From: Rhizobium brockwellii
GTDB taxonomy: Bacteria > Pseudomonadota > Alphaproteobacteria > Rhizobiales > Rhizobiaceae
Length of the DNA stretch: 64,000 bases
NCBI RefSeq assembly: GCF_000769405.2
Contig: NZ_CP053439.1
Coordinates: forward strand, 2,976,001-3,040,000
Direction: 5' to 3'
Numbering within the stretch: the first letter of the stretch is position 1; each line of letters starts with the position of its first letter. Made by a program: the position numbers and the translations under genes. The notes under the pieces were generated by a model that was not told the origin of the DNA, did no database searches, and saw nothing but the letters and a program-made list of their open reading frames with translations. This document shows positions 43,512 through 52,904 of the stretch, piece by piece.

Positions 43512-43559
43512 CTCTTGGCCGCCGCATCGGGGAGACGGGGCGGCGTTTTCTTCTAACGA

Positions 43560-43904
43560 TTAGCGGCGCAGGGCGGGGCAGCCGCGCACATTGCCGAAGC
43601 TCATTTCATCTTGGCCGCGACGCGTCCAACCCTGGACGATCACACGGCGCGGGGTGATGTCGACGACCCGGGCGCGACGAAAGCCGTAATCCCGAGCAAG
43701 GTTTTCGGCGAGCTGCGGATTGCAGCCGCGCGATGGCCGGCCATAGCCCGGCCCAGGAGGCGGACGGCGGTAGTCCTGCGGCGGACCACGGTCCTGATCG
43801 CCAATAATGATATTCAACTGGGCGGCGGCCGGGACCACCGTGCCGGCAAGGGTACCGGCTGTCAGCATGACGGCAAGACCCGCCTTTGCCAGAAACTGCA
43901 TCAT
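43560..43904 (-). CDS. Small exported protein, RGC motif family
   Basis: 114 aa from ATG 43904 (AAAGG upstream). Signal peptide MMQFLAKAGLAVMLTAGTLA ending near AAA-Q. A Pro/Gly/Arg-rich linker follows, then a conserved module: RGCNPQLAENLARDYGFRRA, RVVDITPRRVIVQGW and FGNVRGCPALRR. The module is shared with the 101-aa protein at 44081-44386. Two conserved Cys may pair. Function unknown. Confidence 0.75.
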   Translation of the reverse strand: MMQFLAKAGLAVMLTAGTLAGTVVPAAAQLNIIIGDQDRGPPQDYRRPPPGPGYGRPSRGCNPQLAENLARDYGFRRARVVDITPRRVIVQGWTRRGQDEMSFGNVRGCPALRR

Positions 43905-44044
43905 CGAAAAACCTTTCGTTTGAAAGTCGGTGCGGTCGAGCCGCCCTCCCCATTGGTCCGCATCACGCCGAAGCGTCATTTGGGAATCACTCATACAGGT
44001 CAGAGAAGAGACGGCTGAAAGTGTCACCGTCAAGGCAAAACAGA

Positions 44045-44071
44045 CCGGAAGCGCCGCAGCGGCGCCTCCGG
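44045..44071 (-). terminator. Hairpin after the 44081 gene
   Basis: CCGGAAGCGCC pairs with GGCGCCTCCGG (one mismatch), loop GCAGC, just beyond the stop of the 44081 gene. Confidence 0.45.
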
Positions 44072-44080
44072 CTGCAGTCC

Positions 44081-44386
44081 TCAGCGCCGGATCAGCGGGC
44101 AGCCGCGGACATTCGCGAAGGTGATCCTGTCCCAGCCGCGGCGTTCGCGTCCGGCGACGACAACCACCCGCGGCGACATGCGGGTGATGCGGGCATCGCG
44201 CAGGCCGAAATCACGCGCCTTGCGCACCGCGTGCATCGGCGAGCAGCCGCGGATCGGACGATGGTATTGCGCCTCGACGACGAAGTTCGTCTGCGGTCCG
44301 GCGGCGGCCGCCGTGGAAACGGTGGCCGGAATAGTGCAGAGGGCGAGCAGAGCGGCAAGCGAAGCCTTGGTCAGGAAATGCGTCAT
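44081..44386 (-). CDS. Small exported protein, RGC motif family
   Basis: 101 aa from ATG 44386 (GGAG 7 nt upstream). Signal peptide MTHFLTKASLAALLALCTIP. Then RPIRGCSPMHAVRKARDFGL, DARITRMSPRVVVVAG and ITFANVRGCPLIRR, matching the neighbour at 43560-43904 position for position, without the Pro-rich linker. A tandem duplication. Function unknown. Confidence 0.75.
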   Translation of the reverse strand: MTHFLTKASLAALLALCTIPATVSTAAAAGPQTNFVVEAQYHRPIRGCSPMHAVRKARDFGLRDARITRMSPRVVVVAGRERRGWDRITFANVRGCPLIRR

Positions 44387-44509
44387 GTTGTGTCTCCGTC
44401 GATTGAATTCCAAGCTCTCCCTTCAGGGATTGCCTCGACAGTAGACCCAGCAAACTGAATGGCGTTCGAACCGGGCATTCAGTTTGCATTCACAAGAGTT
44501 AACCCGGTT

Positions 44510-44932
44510 TCAGGTGCTGAAATGCAGCACGATTTCGCGCCGGTGCGGGCGGTCGCGATGTTCGAAAAGATAGAGCCCCTGCCAGGTGCCAAGCATCAGC
44601 CGCCCCCTGGCAACGGGAATGCCGATCGAGACCTGCGTCAGCGCCGCCTTGATATGCGCCGGCATGTCGTCCGGCCCCTCGGCCCTGTGCACGATCCAGC
44701 CCATCTCGGGATCGGAGGTCGGCGGCACGAGGCGGTGAAAGAAGGCGAGAAGGTCGGTGCGCACATCGGGATCAGCATTTTCCTGGATCAGCAGCGAACA
44801 GGAGGTGTGGCGCACGAAGATAGTGAGAAGCCCCTCCTCCCGCCCCGACGCGCTGACGAAGGCCTCCGCCTGGTCGGTGAATTCGTAAAGGCCCTGTCCG
44901 CGTGTGGGCAAGGTGAGGATCGTCTGGGGCAA
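44510..44932 (-). CDS. YjbQ-family protein
   Basis: 140 aa from TTG 44932, supported by AGGAGA 5 nt upstream. Motifs: GLLTIFVRHTSCSLLIQENA, DPDVRTDLLAFF, MPAHIKAALTQVSIGIPV, GTWQGLYLFEHRD. YjbQ/UPF0047 proteins have weak thiamine-phosphate-synthase activity in E. coli; the true role is unsettled. Stands alone. Confidence 0.88.
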   Translation of the reverse strand: MPQTILTLPTRGQGLYEFTDQAEAFVSASGREEGLLTIFVRHTSCSLLIQENADPDVRTDLLAFFHRLVPPTSDPEMGWIVHRAEGPDDMPAHIKAALTQVSIGIPVARGRLMLGTWQGLYLFEHRDRPHRREIVLHFST

Positions 44933-45049
44933 GGCGCTCTCCTACTTCGAGATGAAATCTCTCGCGAGTTGGCGCGCTGATTGCCGCAAGTCAAGCTCGC
45001 GTGGGCAAAGTCAAGCTTGCCCGGGCAAGTCAATGGCTGGCTTGGGCGA

Positions 45050-45403
45050 TCAGAGCTTGAGCATCATCTCGAAGCCGCCATAGATCATCCGCTTGCCGTC
45101 GAACGGCATCTGCCATTGGTCACCCTTGAGCCTCGGATCGGCCATCACCTTGGCATTGATATCGTCGCGCTCCTGGCGCGAGCCGTAGACGATCCAGGAA
45201 AATACCACCACCTCGTCCTCCTTTGCCTGCACGGCGCGGGGAAACGAGGTCAACTCGCCATAGGGTACATCGTCGCCGACGCATTCGACATAGTCGAGCG
45301 CGCCATATTCCTTCCAGATCGAGCCGGCGAAGGTCGAGAATTCCTTGTAGGCCTCGATATTCGCTTTCGGCACCGCGACGATGAAACCATCGACATAAGA
45401 CAT
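45050..45403 (-). CDS. DUF1428 family protein
   Basis: 117 aa from ATG 45403 (AGGAGGAACGAG upstream). Begins MSYVDGFIVAVPKANIEAYK and includes YGALDYVECVGDDVP and MPFDGKRMIYGGFEMML. This is the YbaA/DUF1428 ferredoxin-like dimer family of unknown function, related to antibiotic-monooxygenase-fold proteins. Confidence 0.87.
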   Translation of the reverse strand: MSYVDGFIVAVPKANIEAYKEFSTFAGSIWKEYGALDYVECVGDDVPYGELTSFPRAVQAKEDEVVVFSWIVYGSRQERDDINAKVMADPRLKGDQWQMPFDGKRMIYGGFEMMLKL

Positions 45404-45592
45404 CTCGTTCCTCCTTTGCACTTGTCAGCAGAGAAAGATAGGAGACCGGCCGATCAGGTCCAGGGATGAAGCACTTACAGGTTTTCGCGGTCGATCGAAC
45501 GAAATCGCGAAGTAAGAAATTGCACCGACATCAATGCGACGTATAAGTAGAAATCTTCAGGTTCTACCCGTCATTTCGTCCGCAGGTTTCCC

Positions 45593-46249
45593 ATGCGTGT
45601 TATTGCTGTATCCGTTTTTTGCTTAACTCTGATCCAAATCGCAACCGTTCACGGCGCGGTAGATAGTCGCTCTTCTCATCTGCAGGCGGTCAATGGGGAG
45701 GATAAATCCTGCTATGCCGTCAACCGTGCATACGAAAACACGCACAATAGCGGGCGCTACAGCTTTACTGTGTCGGAGTTGAAAGAAGATGGCCATCTCA
45801 GACCTTACATGGAGGCGCGAGCGATAGACGGAGTCTTCTATTCCAGAATCGAAAATGGCGTCTGGGATGAAGATAAGCGGCTGCCCATTCGTACCCCCCT
45901 CGATGCAAATTCGGGACTGCCAATCTTTACGTCCTGTAAAGAGCTCGGGAACTCGCAAACCGAAGAAGGCCTGGCTTTTCACTATTCCGCATACTGGCAC
46001 CGTTACAAATGGAGTGCGGCAATCGACATCTGGATATCGAAGACTTCAGGGAAGTTCCTCAAGACAATCAGCCGCTATGATCAGGGCGCGGGAGAGATGC
46101 CATTTCCAGTGGCTGTCCAAATAATGGATTATGACAGAGCCCACGCAATGAAACCGGTAGTCCCACCAACCTGTTGGGCCCTTAATCTGGAGGCTTCGCC
46201 AGCCATCTGCATCGATCTCACCTCTCCGACTCCAATCACGGCCCATTGA
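45593..46249 (+). CDS. Hypothetical exported protein, 218 aa
   Basis: N-terminal signal peptide (MRVIAVSVFCLTLIQIATVH). Mature part with several Cys (EDKSCYAVNR, FTSCKELG, PTCWALN, PAICIDL) and aromatic-rich segments (LAFHYSAYWHRYKWSAAIDI). No family recognised. A+T content is higher than in the neighbours. Its 3' end overlaps the convergent DUF922 gene by 14 nt. Confidence 0.65.
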   Translation: MRVIAVSVFCLTLIQIATVHGAVDSRSSHLQAVNGEDKSCYAVNRAYENTHNSGRYSFTVSELKEDGHLRPYMEARAIDGVFYSRIENGVWDEDKRLPIRTPLDANSGLPIFTSCKELGNSQTEEGLAFHYSAYWHRYKWSAAIDIWISKTSGKFLKTISRYDQGAGEMPFPVAVQIMDYDRAHAMKPVVPPTCWALNLEASPAICIDLTSPTPITAH

Positions 46250-46832
46250 CCAGCTTGAGGATGAGCTGCTGGATATTGCCGCCATCACCCATTTCGATCT
46301 TGTCGAAGTCACGGCCGCGCTGGCGCTGCCGGGCGGAGATCTCACCGAGGCGGCGGGTCAGCTCGATCCTGATCTTCTTGCAATCGGGATCATCGTCAAC
46401 GGTGAGGCCGATGCTTGTCGCCTCGATCTCCTTGACCATTTCCTTGATGGTCTCGCCATGCACCCGCTCATGCGCCTGCACAGCTGATATGAAGGCCTGC
46501 CAGCTGCTCTTGACGGCGGCTGGCAGCGCAGCAGATGGTTTCGGCAACGTATAGGTGATGATGAGCTTCGGCCGGTTGGTCACGATGACGCAAGCATTGC
46601 CCTGCGGTTCGTATTTCCTGGTCCAGGTCAACTTGAACGTCGTATGCGCGATCGCCCTGCCAGCACCGGCTTCAGGCCCTCGCGCGCCGATCGATTCGTA
46701 GAGCTCAGCGCCCGTTTTGCCAGATATCGAATAAGGCCGCACCTCTTCGGTCGCCTGCCACTCAGCCAGCGCCATGGCGGGCACCAACGTGAAAACCGCC
46801 GCCAGCACACAGGATAGAAAATTTGTCGTCAC
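46236..46832 (-). CDS. DUF922 exported putative zinc protease
   Basis: 198 aa from GTG 46832 (GGAG upstream). Signal peptide to about MALA-EW. DUF922 features: YSISGKTGAELYESIGARGP, FKLTWTRKYEPQGNACVI, and the zinc-protease-like motif VQAHERVHGETIKEM (HExxH as HERVH). Probably an envelope metallopeptidase; activity unproved. Confidence 0.85.
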   Translation of the reverse strand: MTTNFLSCVLAAVFTLVPAMALAEWQATEEVRPYSISGKTGAELYESIGARGPEAGAGRAIAHTTFKLTWTRKYEPQGNACVIVTNRPKLIITYTLPKPSAALPAAVKSSWQAFISAVQAHERVHGETIKEMVKEIEATSIGLTVDDDPDCKKIRIELTRRLGEISARQRQRGRDFDKIEMGDGGNIQQLILKLVNGP

Positions 46833-46906
46833 GCGGGGCTCCGCCGAATGATGTTTGGGGCGAACCTAACGGGAGCGGTCGCCGCTTTCAACGCGTCATG
46901 CATGCG

Positions 46907-48127
46907 CTAGCCCTGCAGCGTCTTGACCTTGGTGAGATCTGGGAAGAGCCGCATCCACAGGAGCACGACGACGATTGTACCGAGCCCACCGACAACGCCG
47001 GTGGCGACTGGCCCAAGCGCCGCCGCCATCATGCCGGATTCGAATTCACCGAGCTGATTGGAGGTGCCGATGAACAGCGAGTTGACGGCGCTGACGCGGC
47101 CACGCATCTCGTCCGGCGTCAGAAGCTGCACCAGCGAGCTGCGCACGACGACGCTCACCGTATCGGACGCGCCGATGACGAGCAGCGCTACGACGGAAAG
47201 TGCGATATTGGTCGACAGCGAGAAGACGATGGTGGCGACGCCGAACACGGCGACGGCGGCAAGCATCTTGCGCCCGACATTGCTCTCGAGCGGCCGGCGG
47301 GCAAGCACGATCGACATGGCGAGCGCGCCGACCGCCGGGGCCGCGCGCAGAAAACCGAGACCCCAGGGACCGGCATGCAGGATATCGCTGGCGAACATCG
47401 GCAGCAGCGCAGTCGCGCCGCCGAGCAGCACTGCGAAGAGATCGAGCGAGATCGTGCCGAGCATCACCGGCCGGCTGCGGATGAACGAGACGCCGGCAAA
47501 GACCGAGGCGAGCGTCACCGGCTCACGCTTGGCAGGGCTCCATTGCATGCGGATCGAGATGACGTTGAAGCTTGCGACGGCAAAGAGCAGCGCCGCCAAG
47601 GCAAAAGGCGCGACGGGGTGGAGGCCATAAAGCAGGCCTCCGAGCGAGGGGCCGATGATCAGCGCCGTCTGCATCATCGAGGTCGAGGTTGCGACTGCCT
47701 TCTGCAGCATCGAGGCCGGCACGATGTTCGGCAACAGCGCCGCCATGGTCGGCCGTTCGAAGGCGACGACGGCGCCGAGCACCGTGACGGCGACAAGGAT
47801 GCCGGCCGGTGTCAGCCATTGCTGCCAGGTGGCGACCGCCAGCACCAGCGCCGTCACCGCTTCGATCAACTGGCAGACAAGCCCGATGCGCCGCCGGTCG
47901 AACCGGTCGGCGACATGGCCGACGACGAAGGTCAGCACCGCCATCGGCAGGAACTGGCACAAGCCGACGAGGCCGAGCGCAAAGGCGCTGTGTGTCTGAT
48001 CGTAGATCATCCATCCCATGGCGATGCCAATGGACTGGAAGGAGAGCGAGGAAAAAACGCGGGAGGCAGCGAAGTTCAGATAGCCGGGGTGGCGAAGAAC
48101 GCTCCCCGGCCCTTGGGATATGTCCAT
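46907..48127 (-). CDS. MFS transporter, EntS/DUF894 type
   Basis: 406 aa, 12 predicted helices. Motif A-like loop GHVADRFDRRRIGL after helix 2, FERPTMAALLPNIVP, ALIIGPSLGGLLYGL, and the equivalent second-half loop RRPLESNVGRKMLA. The TPDEMRGRVSAVNSLFIG stretch is typical of the enterobactin-exporter-like subgroup. Substrate unknown. Confidence 0.87.
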   Translation of the reverse strand: MDISQGPGSVLRHPGYLNFAASRVFSSLSFQSIGIAMGWMIYDQTHSAFALGLVGLCQFLPMAVLTFVVGHVADRFDRRRIGLVCQLIEAVTALVLAVATWQQWLTPAGILVAVTVLGAVVAFERPTMAALLPNIVPASMLQKAVATSTSMMQTALIIGPSLGGLLYGLHPVAPFALAALLFAVASFNVISIRMQWSPAKREPVTLASVFAGVSFIRSRPVMLGTISLDLFAVLLGGATALLPMFASDILHAGPWGLGFLRAAPAVGALAMSIVLARRPLESNVGRKMLAAVAVFGVATIVFSLSTNIALSVVALLVIGASDTVSVVVRSSLVQLLTPDEMRGRVSAVNSLFIGTSNQLGEFESGMMAAALGPVATGVVGGLGTIVVVLLWMRLFPDLTKVKTLQG

Positions 48128-48264
48128 TGCGATGTCACCGGCCGGCAGCGCGGGTCCGCCAGCCTTTATAAGAGTTTTAAGAAGGTCGAGGCGGTGTTCT
48201 GCCCGAATGGTCGAATTGTCAATCGCAATGAACTGGTGTCACCGGATTGTGTGATACCTCGGCC

Positions 48265-48984
48265 TTAACGTGGTTCCCTGAAGATGCTGAGATAGCCGGG
48301 ATCGAATTCGGCGATTTCCTGCAGGCGTTCCCAGTCGACGATGGTGATCGTCCGGTTCTCCCAGGTGAACACGCCCTCGCGCCTCAGCGCCTGCAGCGTC
48401 TTGTTCAGGTGGACGACGGAAACGCCGAGTACGTCGGCCATCTCGATCTGCGTCAACGGAAACTGGAAGCTTGCGCCGCGCGTCCGCTTCACCACCTGCA
48501 GCCGCACGAAGAGTTCGCAGACGAGATGGGCGATATGGGCGCGCTTGGAGCGCCGACCCATGGCGACGATCCACTCGCGGTGGATGGCGCCATCGACCAG
48601 CGTATCGAGCCAGAGCAGCCGGGTCAGATGCGGCATTCGCTCGGTGATCGCCTTGAGATCGGCGTGATCGGCGAAGGCAACATGACAGGACGACAGCGCG
48701 ACGATGCCGTGATCCATCTTCTTGATCGGGAAAGCATGCAGATCGACGAAATCGCCGGCGACATGCAGCGCGGTGATCTGGCGGCTGCCATCGGCCATCA
48801 CCTTGTAGCGCGCCGCAAAACCATCGAGCAGCAGCGTGCTGTAGCCCGGCCTGCTCCCTTCGGAAACGAGATCCTCCCCGGCAGCAAAATACCTGTCTTT
48901 GTCGATGATTGCTCTGAGATGGCTTTGCTCTTCGGCCGACAGCACATCTCGGCTTCCAAGGTTCAGCAGCAGGGGTTCAATCAC
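48265..48984 (-). CDS. Crp/Fnr-family transcription regulator
   Basis: 239 aa from GTG 48984. Beta-roll (YFAAGEDLVSEGSRPGYSTL, DGSRQITALHVAGDFVDLHA), long dimer helix, and HTH near residues 180-205 (LTQIEMADVLGVSVVHLNKT). The recognition helix VVHLNKTLQ differs from FixK's ETVSRTLT, so it should not read FixK boxes. No Cys cluster for Fe-S. This sequence type is widespread in Rhizobium. It lies 137 bp from the MFS gene on the same strand. Confidence 0.87.
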   Translation of the reverse strand: MIEPLLLNLGSRDVLSAEEQSHLRAIIDKDRYFAAGEDLVSEGSRPGYSTLLLDGFAARYKVMADGSRQITALHVAGDFVDLHAFPIKKMDHGIVALSSCHVAFADHADLKAITERMPHLTRLLWLDTLVDGAIHREWIVAMGRRSKRAHIAHLVCELFVRLQVVKRTRGASFQFPLTQIEMADVLGVSVVHLNKTLQALRREGVFTWENRTITIVDWERLQEIAEFDPGYLSIFREPR

Positions 48985-49117
48985 GGGCTTGCCCGCCGAT
49001 ATCGCAAGAGTTCCTGATCATTTCGATGCGACCTATATTTTCTATAAGAATCAATGCCTAGCCCCGGGAACAATTGTCTTCATCTGTGATTTCTCCCTGG
49101 GATGCACAGGAAGAAAC

Positions 49118-49363
49118 ATGGCTCGCTACTATTTCGATCTACACAATGGGGAAGGTCCGACACGCGACGAGCACGGCACCGAGCTCAAATCTCGCGAAGA
49201 CATTCCGAAAGAGCTGACCCGCATCCTGCTGGATGTGGCCCGCGACGAACTGCCCGCGGGTGATCGCATGACCATCGCCATTACCGTTCGCGACGAGAGC
49301 GGCGATCCGGTCACGGTTGCCAGCCTCGTCTTCAACAATGAATGGCTCGACGTCTTACGATAG
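49118..49363 (+). CDS. DUF6894-type small protein
   Basis: 81 aa from ATG 49118 (GGAAG 4 nt upstream). Reads MARYYFDLHNGEGPTRDEHG, then DIPKELTRILLDVARDEL, TIAITVRDESGDPV and VASLVFNNEW. This pattern (RYYF-H-G---D--G and a closing V-D--G) is that of the short DUF6894 proteins common in rhizobia. Function unknown. Confidence 0.75.
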   Translation: MARYYFDLHNGEGPTRDEHGTELKSREDIPKELTRILLDVARDELPAGDRMTIAITVRDESGDPVTVASLVFNNEWLDVLR

Positions 49364-49531
49364 CGGCCGCCGTTTGAGGGCTGCCGCGGTCACTCCTACG
49401 CATCAATCCGACTCGGTCGATGGGCGCGACGCTAAGACCCGCCTTCATAGCCGGCAATTAAATTTGACATAGTCTTTGATTGCTTTGGCCGCGATCGACG
49501 GCCATTCACAGAGCCGGCATCCTTATCGCGG

Positions 49532-49765
49532 CTATTTCGCGATTTCTTCGAGAATGAGCCGGATTTCAGCAAGCGGCCTACGGCTTTCATCGAAGAGTTC
49601 CACCGACATCATATTCAAAGGTGCAGTCGGCAAGCCTTCGGTGGCCATCTCCGCCAACACACGCCGCGCCTCCGCTTTCGCTGCTTCGATGGATTCAAAA
49701 TCATATGCCGTCTCGGTCGTCCCGGCGCCATCACGATCGAAAAGTTGAAAGTAGAATTTCGGCAC
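49532..49765 (-). CDS. DUF6894-type small protein
   Basis: 77 aa from GTG 49765 (GGGGG upstream). Reads MPKFYFQLFDRDGAGTTETA, AKAEARRVLAEMATEGLP, and SVELFDESRRPLAEIRLI. Same layout as the gene at 49118, on the other strand. The gap between them (49364-49531) holds nothing recognisable. Confidence 0.72.
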   Translation of the reverse strand: MPKFYFQLFDRDGAGTTETAYDFESIEAAKAEARRVLAEMATEGLPTAPLNMMSVELFDESRRPLAEIRLILEEIAK

Positions 49766-49846
49766 GGCATATCCCCCGCTAGATGAACCTAACGGTCCGG
49801 CGGACAACATGTTCCGCCGGAAAGGGTTTCAATGTCATGCGCCGCG

Positions 49847-50245
49847 TCAGAAAGCGCCGGCTTCCGGAGAGGCCATCTCCTCGATGCCGTCGACGCGGTC
49901 GGGATAGAAGGCGAGATGGTCCTTGATGCTGCTGACCGCGGCATTCGGCGCCTCGTAGGTCCAGACGGCATTCTTCGAGCGCTCGCCGCCCGGAATGATG
50001 CTGTAATAGGAGGCGTCGCCCTTATAGGGGCAATGGCTGCTATGGTCGGTGCGTTGAAGCAGCGACATGTCGACATCCTTGCGCGGAATATACTGCACCG
50101 GCGGATAGGAGGCCTCGCACAGCGTCAGTGCATCGCGCGTATCGGCAATCGTCTTGCCGCCAAGCGTGACGACGACGCGGGAGGGATTGTGCTCGACGGT
50201 GATCGGATGATCCGGCCCCGGAATCTTGATCGACTTGTCTGACAT
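49847..50245 (-). CDS. DUF427 domain protein
   Basis: 132 aa from ATG 50245 (GGAG upstream). Reads PGPDHPITVEHNPSRVVVTL, ALTLCEASYPPVQYIPRKDV, SSHCPYKGDASYYSII and AFYPDRVDGIEEM, the DUF427 signature. Beta-rich family of unknown function. Confidence 0.88.
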   Translation of the reverse strand: MSDKSIKIPGPDHPITVEHNPSRVVVTLGGKTIADTRDALTLCEASYPPVQYIPRKDVDMSLLQRTDHSSHCPYKGDASYYSIIPGGERSKNAVWTYEAPNAAVSSIKDHLAFYPDRVDGIEEMASPEAGAF

Positions 50246-50342
50246 CGGGTTCGTCTCCAGGAGATATCGATCGCGTAGAGATAGGGCGGGCATGCCGCCA
50301 ACCCAAGGCCCGGAACACCACCTTTGCTGAAGTCTCGCTCCC

Positions 50343-51035
50343 TTAGAATTCGAAGCGCGGCGATACCGGAGTTAGCATCGCCGTTTTCGGCGTCGCCGGC
50401 CAGTGACGTGCAAGCGCATCCGCAACTGCTTCGACCAGCCTGGCGATGTCGTCGCCGGCGGAAGCGTGCAGGGCCTCGGCAACGATCAGCACCGAGCGCG
50501 TCGTCTCCCGCACCGCCGAAAGCCCGCTCTGCCTATTCGTCCAGCGCCGCGCATGTGCCCTGTGCTCATCGTCTGCGAAGATCACTTCGTTCGCCTCCGG
50601 ATGCTCGATTTCGCCAGCGAAAGTCAGATAGGTCTCGTCACCCTTGGCTCGCCGGACTTCGAGATCGCCAGCGATCTTTTCAATGTCGAAGACGGCGATC
50701 GGAATGGCGAAGGCGAGCGAAATCGCGTTGCAGAGATCGATGAGCGGATGCAGGCGCGGCAGCGCATGTTCCTGGCGGAAGCGGCGCAGCAGCGCCTCGG
50801 AAGCGCAGCGATATTGCGTCGGCTTCAGCCCCATGCGGGAAAAGCCGCGCCGCCAGGCCTGGATTTCGGGGAATTCGCCTTCCTGCGCTTTGGCCAGCCG
50901 GGCCTCGGCAATCGCGTTGAAGCTTGCGATTGCCGCCTCGACATCGGCATCCGCATCGATCCCTCCCGCGTGGAGCGCGCCGGCGCGAAGCTCCGGAAAG
51001 GCCTGCCACATGGCATCGGAATGGCTGAACTGCAT
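50343..51035 (-). CDS. B3/B4 tRNA-binding-domain protein
   Basis: 230 aa from ATG 51035 (GGGAG upstream). Motifs of free-standing B3/B4 proteins related to the PheT editing domain: EIQAWRRGFSRMGLKPTQYR, LPRLHPLIDLCNAISLAFAI, ANEVIFADDEHRAHARRW, TTRSVLIVAEALH. Such proteins may trap or hydrolyse misacylated tRNA or amino-acid adducts; unproved. It starts 3 nt after the EamA stop, so the two are cotranscribed. Confidence 0.85.
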   Translation of the reverse strand: MQFSHSDAMWQAFPELRAGALHAGGIDADADVEAAIASFNAIAEARLAKAQEGEFPEIQAWRRGFSRMGLKPTQYRCASEALLRRFRQEHALPRLHPLIDLCNAISLAFAIPIAVFDIEKIAGDLEVRRAKGDETYLTFAGEIEHPEANEVIFADDEHRAHARRWTNRQSGLSAVRETTRSVLIVAEALHASAGDDIARLVEAVADALARHWPATPKTAMLTPVSPRFEF

Positions 51036-51038
51036 GGT

Positions 51039-51935
51039 CTATCTCCCTCCGGCAAGTTTCACGCTACGGCTCCCGGCAAAGGCAAGCCCGAGTACGGCCG
51101 CAAGCACGCAGGCGATACCGGCGATCTGGCTGAGCCCGACCGGCTCGCCAAGGATGATGAAGGCAAGCATGACGGCGGAAACTGGCGCAACCGCGGTGAA
51201 GAGCGCGGCTTCGGTGCCGCTCACCCTTTCTGCTCCCGCATACCAGAGCAGAAATCCCCCGACGGTCGGCACTAGCGCATAATAGACGACGGCACCTACA
51301 GCGCTTGCGGAAATACCCTGTGCGAAAGGCGCTTCGAAAATGGCCGGTATGGCGGCAACGATGAAGCCAATGCCGGCCATCAGCGTCGACAGGGCAAGCG
51401 GCGCAATCTCCGTCTTCAGCTTTTTATTCAGCAGGATGAACAGCCCTTCGCAGACGACGGCGCAGAAGATCAGCGCATTGCCGGCCAATGATCCGCCGGC
51501 CGCATCCGGCGTGAAGGCGATCGACAGCACGCCTGATGTCGCAAGCGCCACCGCGAGAAGCAGCGCAGGCTGCGGCCGTTCGCGTAGCAGCAGGATGGAG
51601 ATTGCGGCCGACACCACCGGCAGCGTGCCGATAATGACGCCAGCATCGGCCGCCGAGGTCAGGCTGAGGCCGGAGATCAGCAGCGTCGTGTAACCAACAC
51701 TGCCGGCCCCGGCCTGAATGATGAGGATGAGGCGGTCATGCCGGGAAAACCTCGGCAGCCGCGTGCCGGTCGCCCGCATCAGCACGAGAAGGATAGGAAA
51801 GGCGATGGCGAAGCGCAATGCGGTGGCGCTGAACGGCGGCAGACCCGAAGCGATCAGCTTGCTTGCGATCACAGTGCTTCCGACCGTCAGCATCGCCAGC
51901 GCCAGATAGAGATAACCTTGAACCTGCATCGACAT
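51039..51935 (-). CDS. EamA/DMT-family transporter
   Basis: 298 aa, ten helices in two EamA repeats (GYLYLALAMLTVGSTVIASK, then ALRFAIAFPILLVLM; second repeat from NALIFCAVVCEGLFILLNKK). Ends with LGEPVGLSQIAGIACVLAAV. AGGAG upstream of the ATG. Substrate unknown; likely amino acid or metabolite export. Confidence 0.88.
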   Translation of the reverse strand: MSMQVQGYLYLALAMLTVGSTVIASKLIASGLPPFSATALRFAIAFPILLVLMRATGTRLPRFSRHDRLILIIQAGAGSVGYTTLLISGLSLTSAADAGVIIGTLPVVSAAISILLLRERPQPALLLAVALATSGVLSIAFTPDAAGGSLAGNALIFCAVVCEGLFILLNKKLKTEIAPLALSTLMAGIGFIVAAIPAIFEAPFAQGISASAVGAVVYYALVPTVGGFLLWYAGAERVSGTEAALFTAVAPVSAVMLAFIILGEPVGLSQIAGIACVLAAVLGLAFAGSRSVKLAGGR

Positions 51936-52018
51936 TCAGCGTCTCCTGTTGAATGCGCCGAGAAAACAGCAGGGATGGATCAGGGTCTTGAACGAAATTG
52001 CAGGTGCAAAGCAGCTGC

Positions 52019-52825
52019 TCAGAGAAAGGCGCCGGCATAGCGGCGCGGCGAAAGACCGTATTTGCGCACGAAGACCCGCGTCATGTGGCTCTGGTCGGCA
52101 AAGCCGCTGGCAAAAGCCGCTTCCGCAAGCGGCATGCCCTGAGCGATCAGCCGGCGGGCGATATGGATGCGGGCCTGGACGAGATAGGCATGCGGCGTCA
52201 ATCCGGTCGCCTTGGCAAAACCGCGCAACACCTGGAAGCGGCTGAGCCCACTTTCCCTGGAGAGATCGGCAAGCGAGACGGCGGCGAGCGGATCGTCATC
52301 GATCAGATCTCGGGCCGCGCGGATCGACGCCGGCACCAGTGGCCGCTCTTCGATACCATAGCGCTCCCGCATAACATCGGCGACGATTTGCAGAAGCAGT
52401 TCGTCGTGAAGCAGCTCCTCCGCCGCCCTGCCGCCGGTCACCGCGCCAAACAGCGTTTCGAAGCGGGCGGCGATCGCCGCATTGCGGATGACGGGATGCG
52501 GAATTTCCGATCGCCCTACCCCGCTTTCGCTGATCTCTCGTGACAGACCGGTGACGATGGCGGGATCGAAATAGAGGATGCGCCACGACCGGCCCTCGCC
52601 TATCGGCGCGCCGTCATGCACTTCGTTCGGATTGACCGTGATGATGTCGCCGGCCTCAGCCTCCACCATGCCACGGCCGCTCAGCGACGCCTGCGCGCCG
52701 GCGGACATCAAGCCGATGCCGAACTGCTCGTGCGTATGACGGGCGAAGCAGTGATGCGTTTCCGCTTCCACCGCTTCGACGCCTGCCAGCGCCGAGCGCA
52801 ACATCCTGAACTGGTTTTTCGCCAT
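52019..52825 (-). CDS. AraC-family regulator
   Basis: 268 aa, ATG 52825 preferred. The N-terminal cupin senses a ligand (HCFARHTHEQFGIGLMSAGA, GDIITVNPNEVHDG). The C-terminal double HTH (about 165-265) has LADLSRESGLSRFQVLRGFA and EAAFASGFADQSHMTRVFVR. Located divergently or upstream of the EamA unit (83 bp between), so it may control that transporter, as many AraC-EamA pairs do. Confidence 0.87.
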   Translation of the reverse strand: MAKNQFRMLRSALAGVEAVEAETHHCFARHTHEQFGIGLMSAGAQASLSGRGMVEAEAGDIITVNPNEVHDGAPIGEGRSWRILYFDPAIVTGLSREISESGVGRSEIPHPVIRNAAIAARFETLFGAVTGGRAAEELLHDELLLQIVADVMRERYGIEERPLVPASIRAARDLIDDDPLAAVSLADLSRESGLSRFQVLRGFAKATGLTPHAYLVQARIHIARRLIAQGMPLAEAAFASGFADQSHMTRVFVRKYGLSPRRYAGAFL

Positions 52826-52904
52826 ACTCTGTCCGCAGGTCCGATCGCCGGACACTCTGCCAGCCACAGTGAGATGACGCAATCATTGCGGCTAGGATGC
52901 CTGT

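Noticed and set aside
46823..48268. 481-codon plus-strand frame over the MFS gene
   Set aside because: Low-complexity His/Asp/Arg-rich antisense translation of a membrane protein gene.
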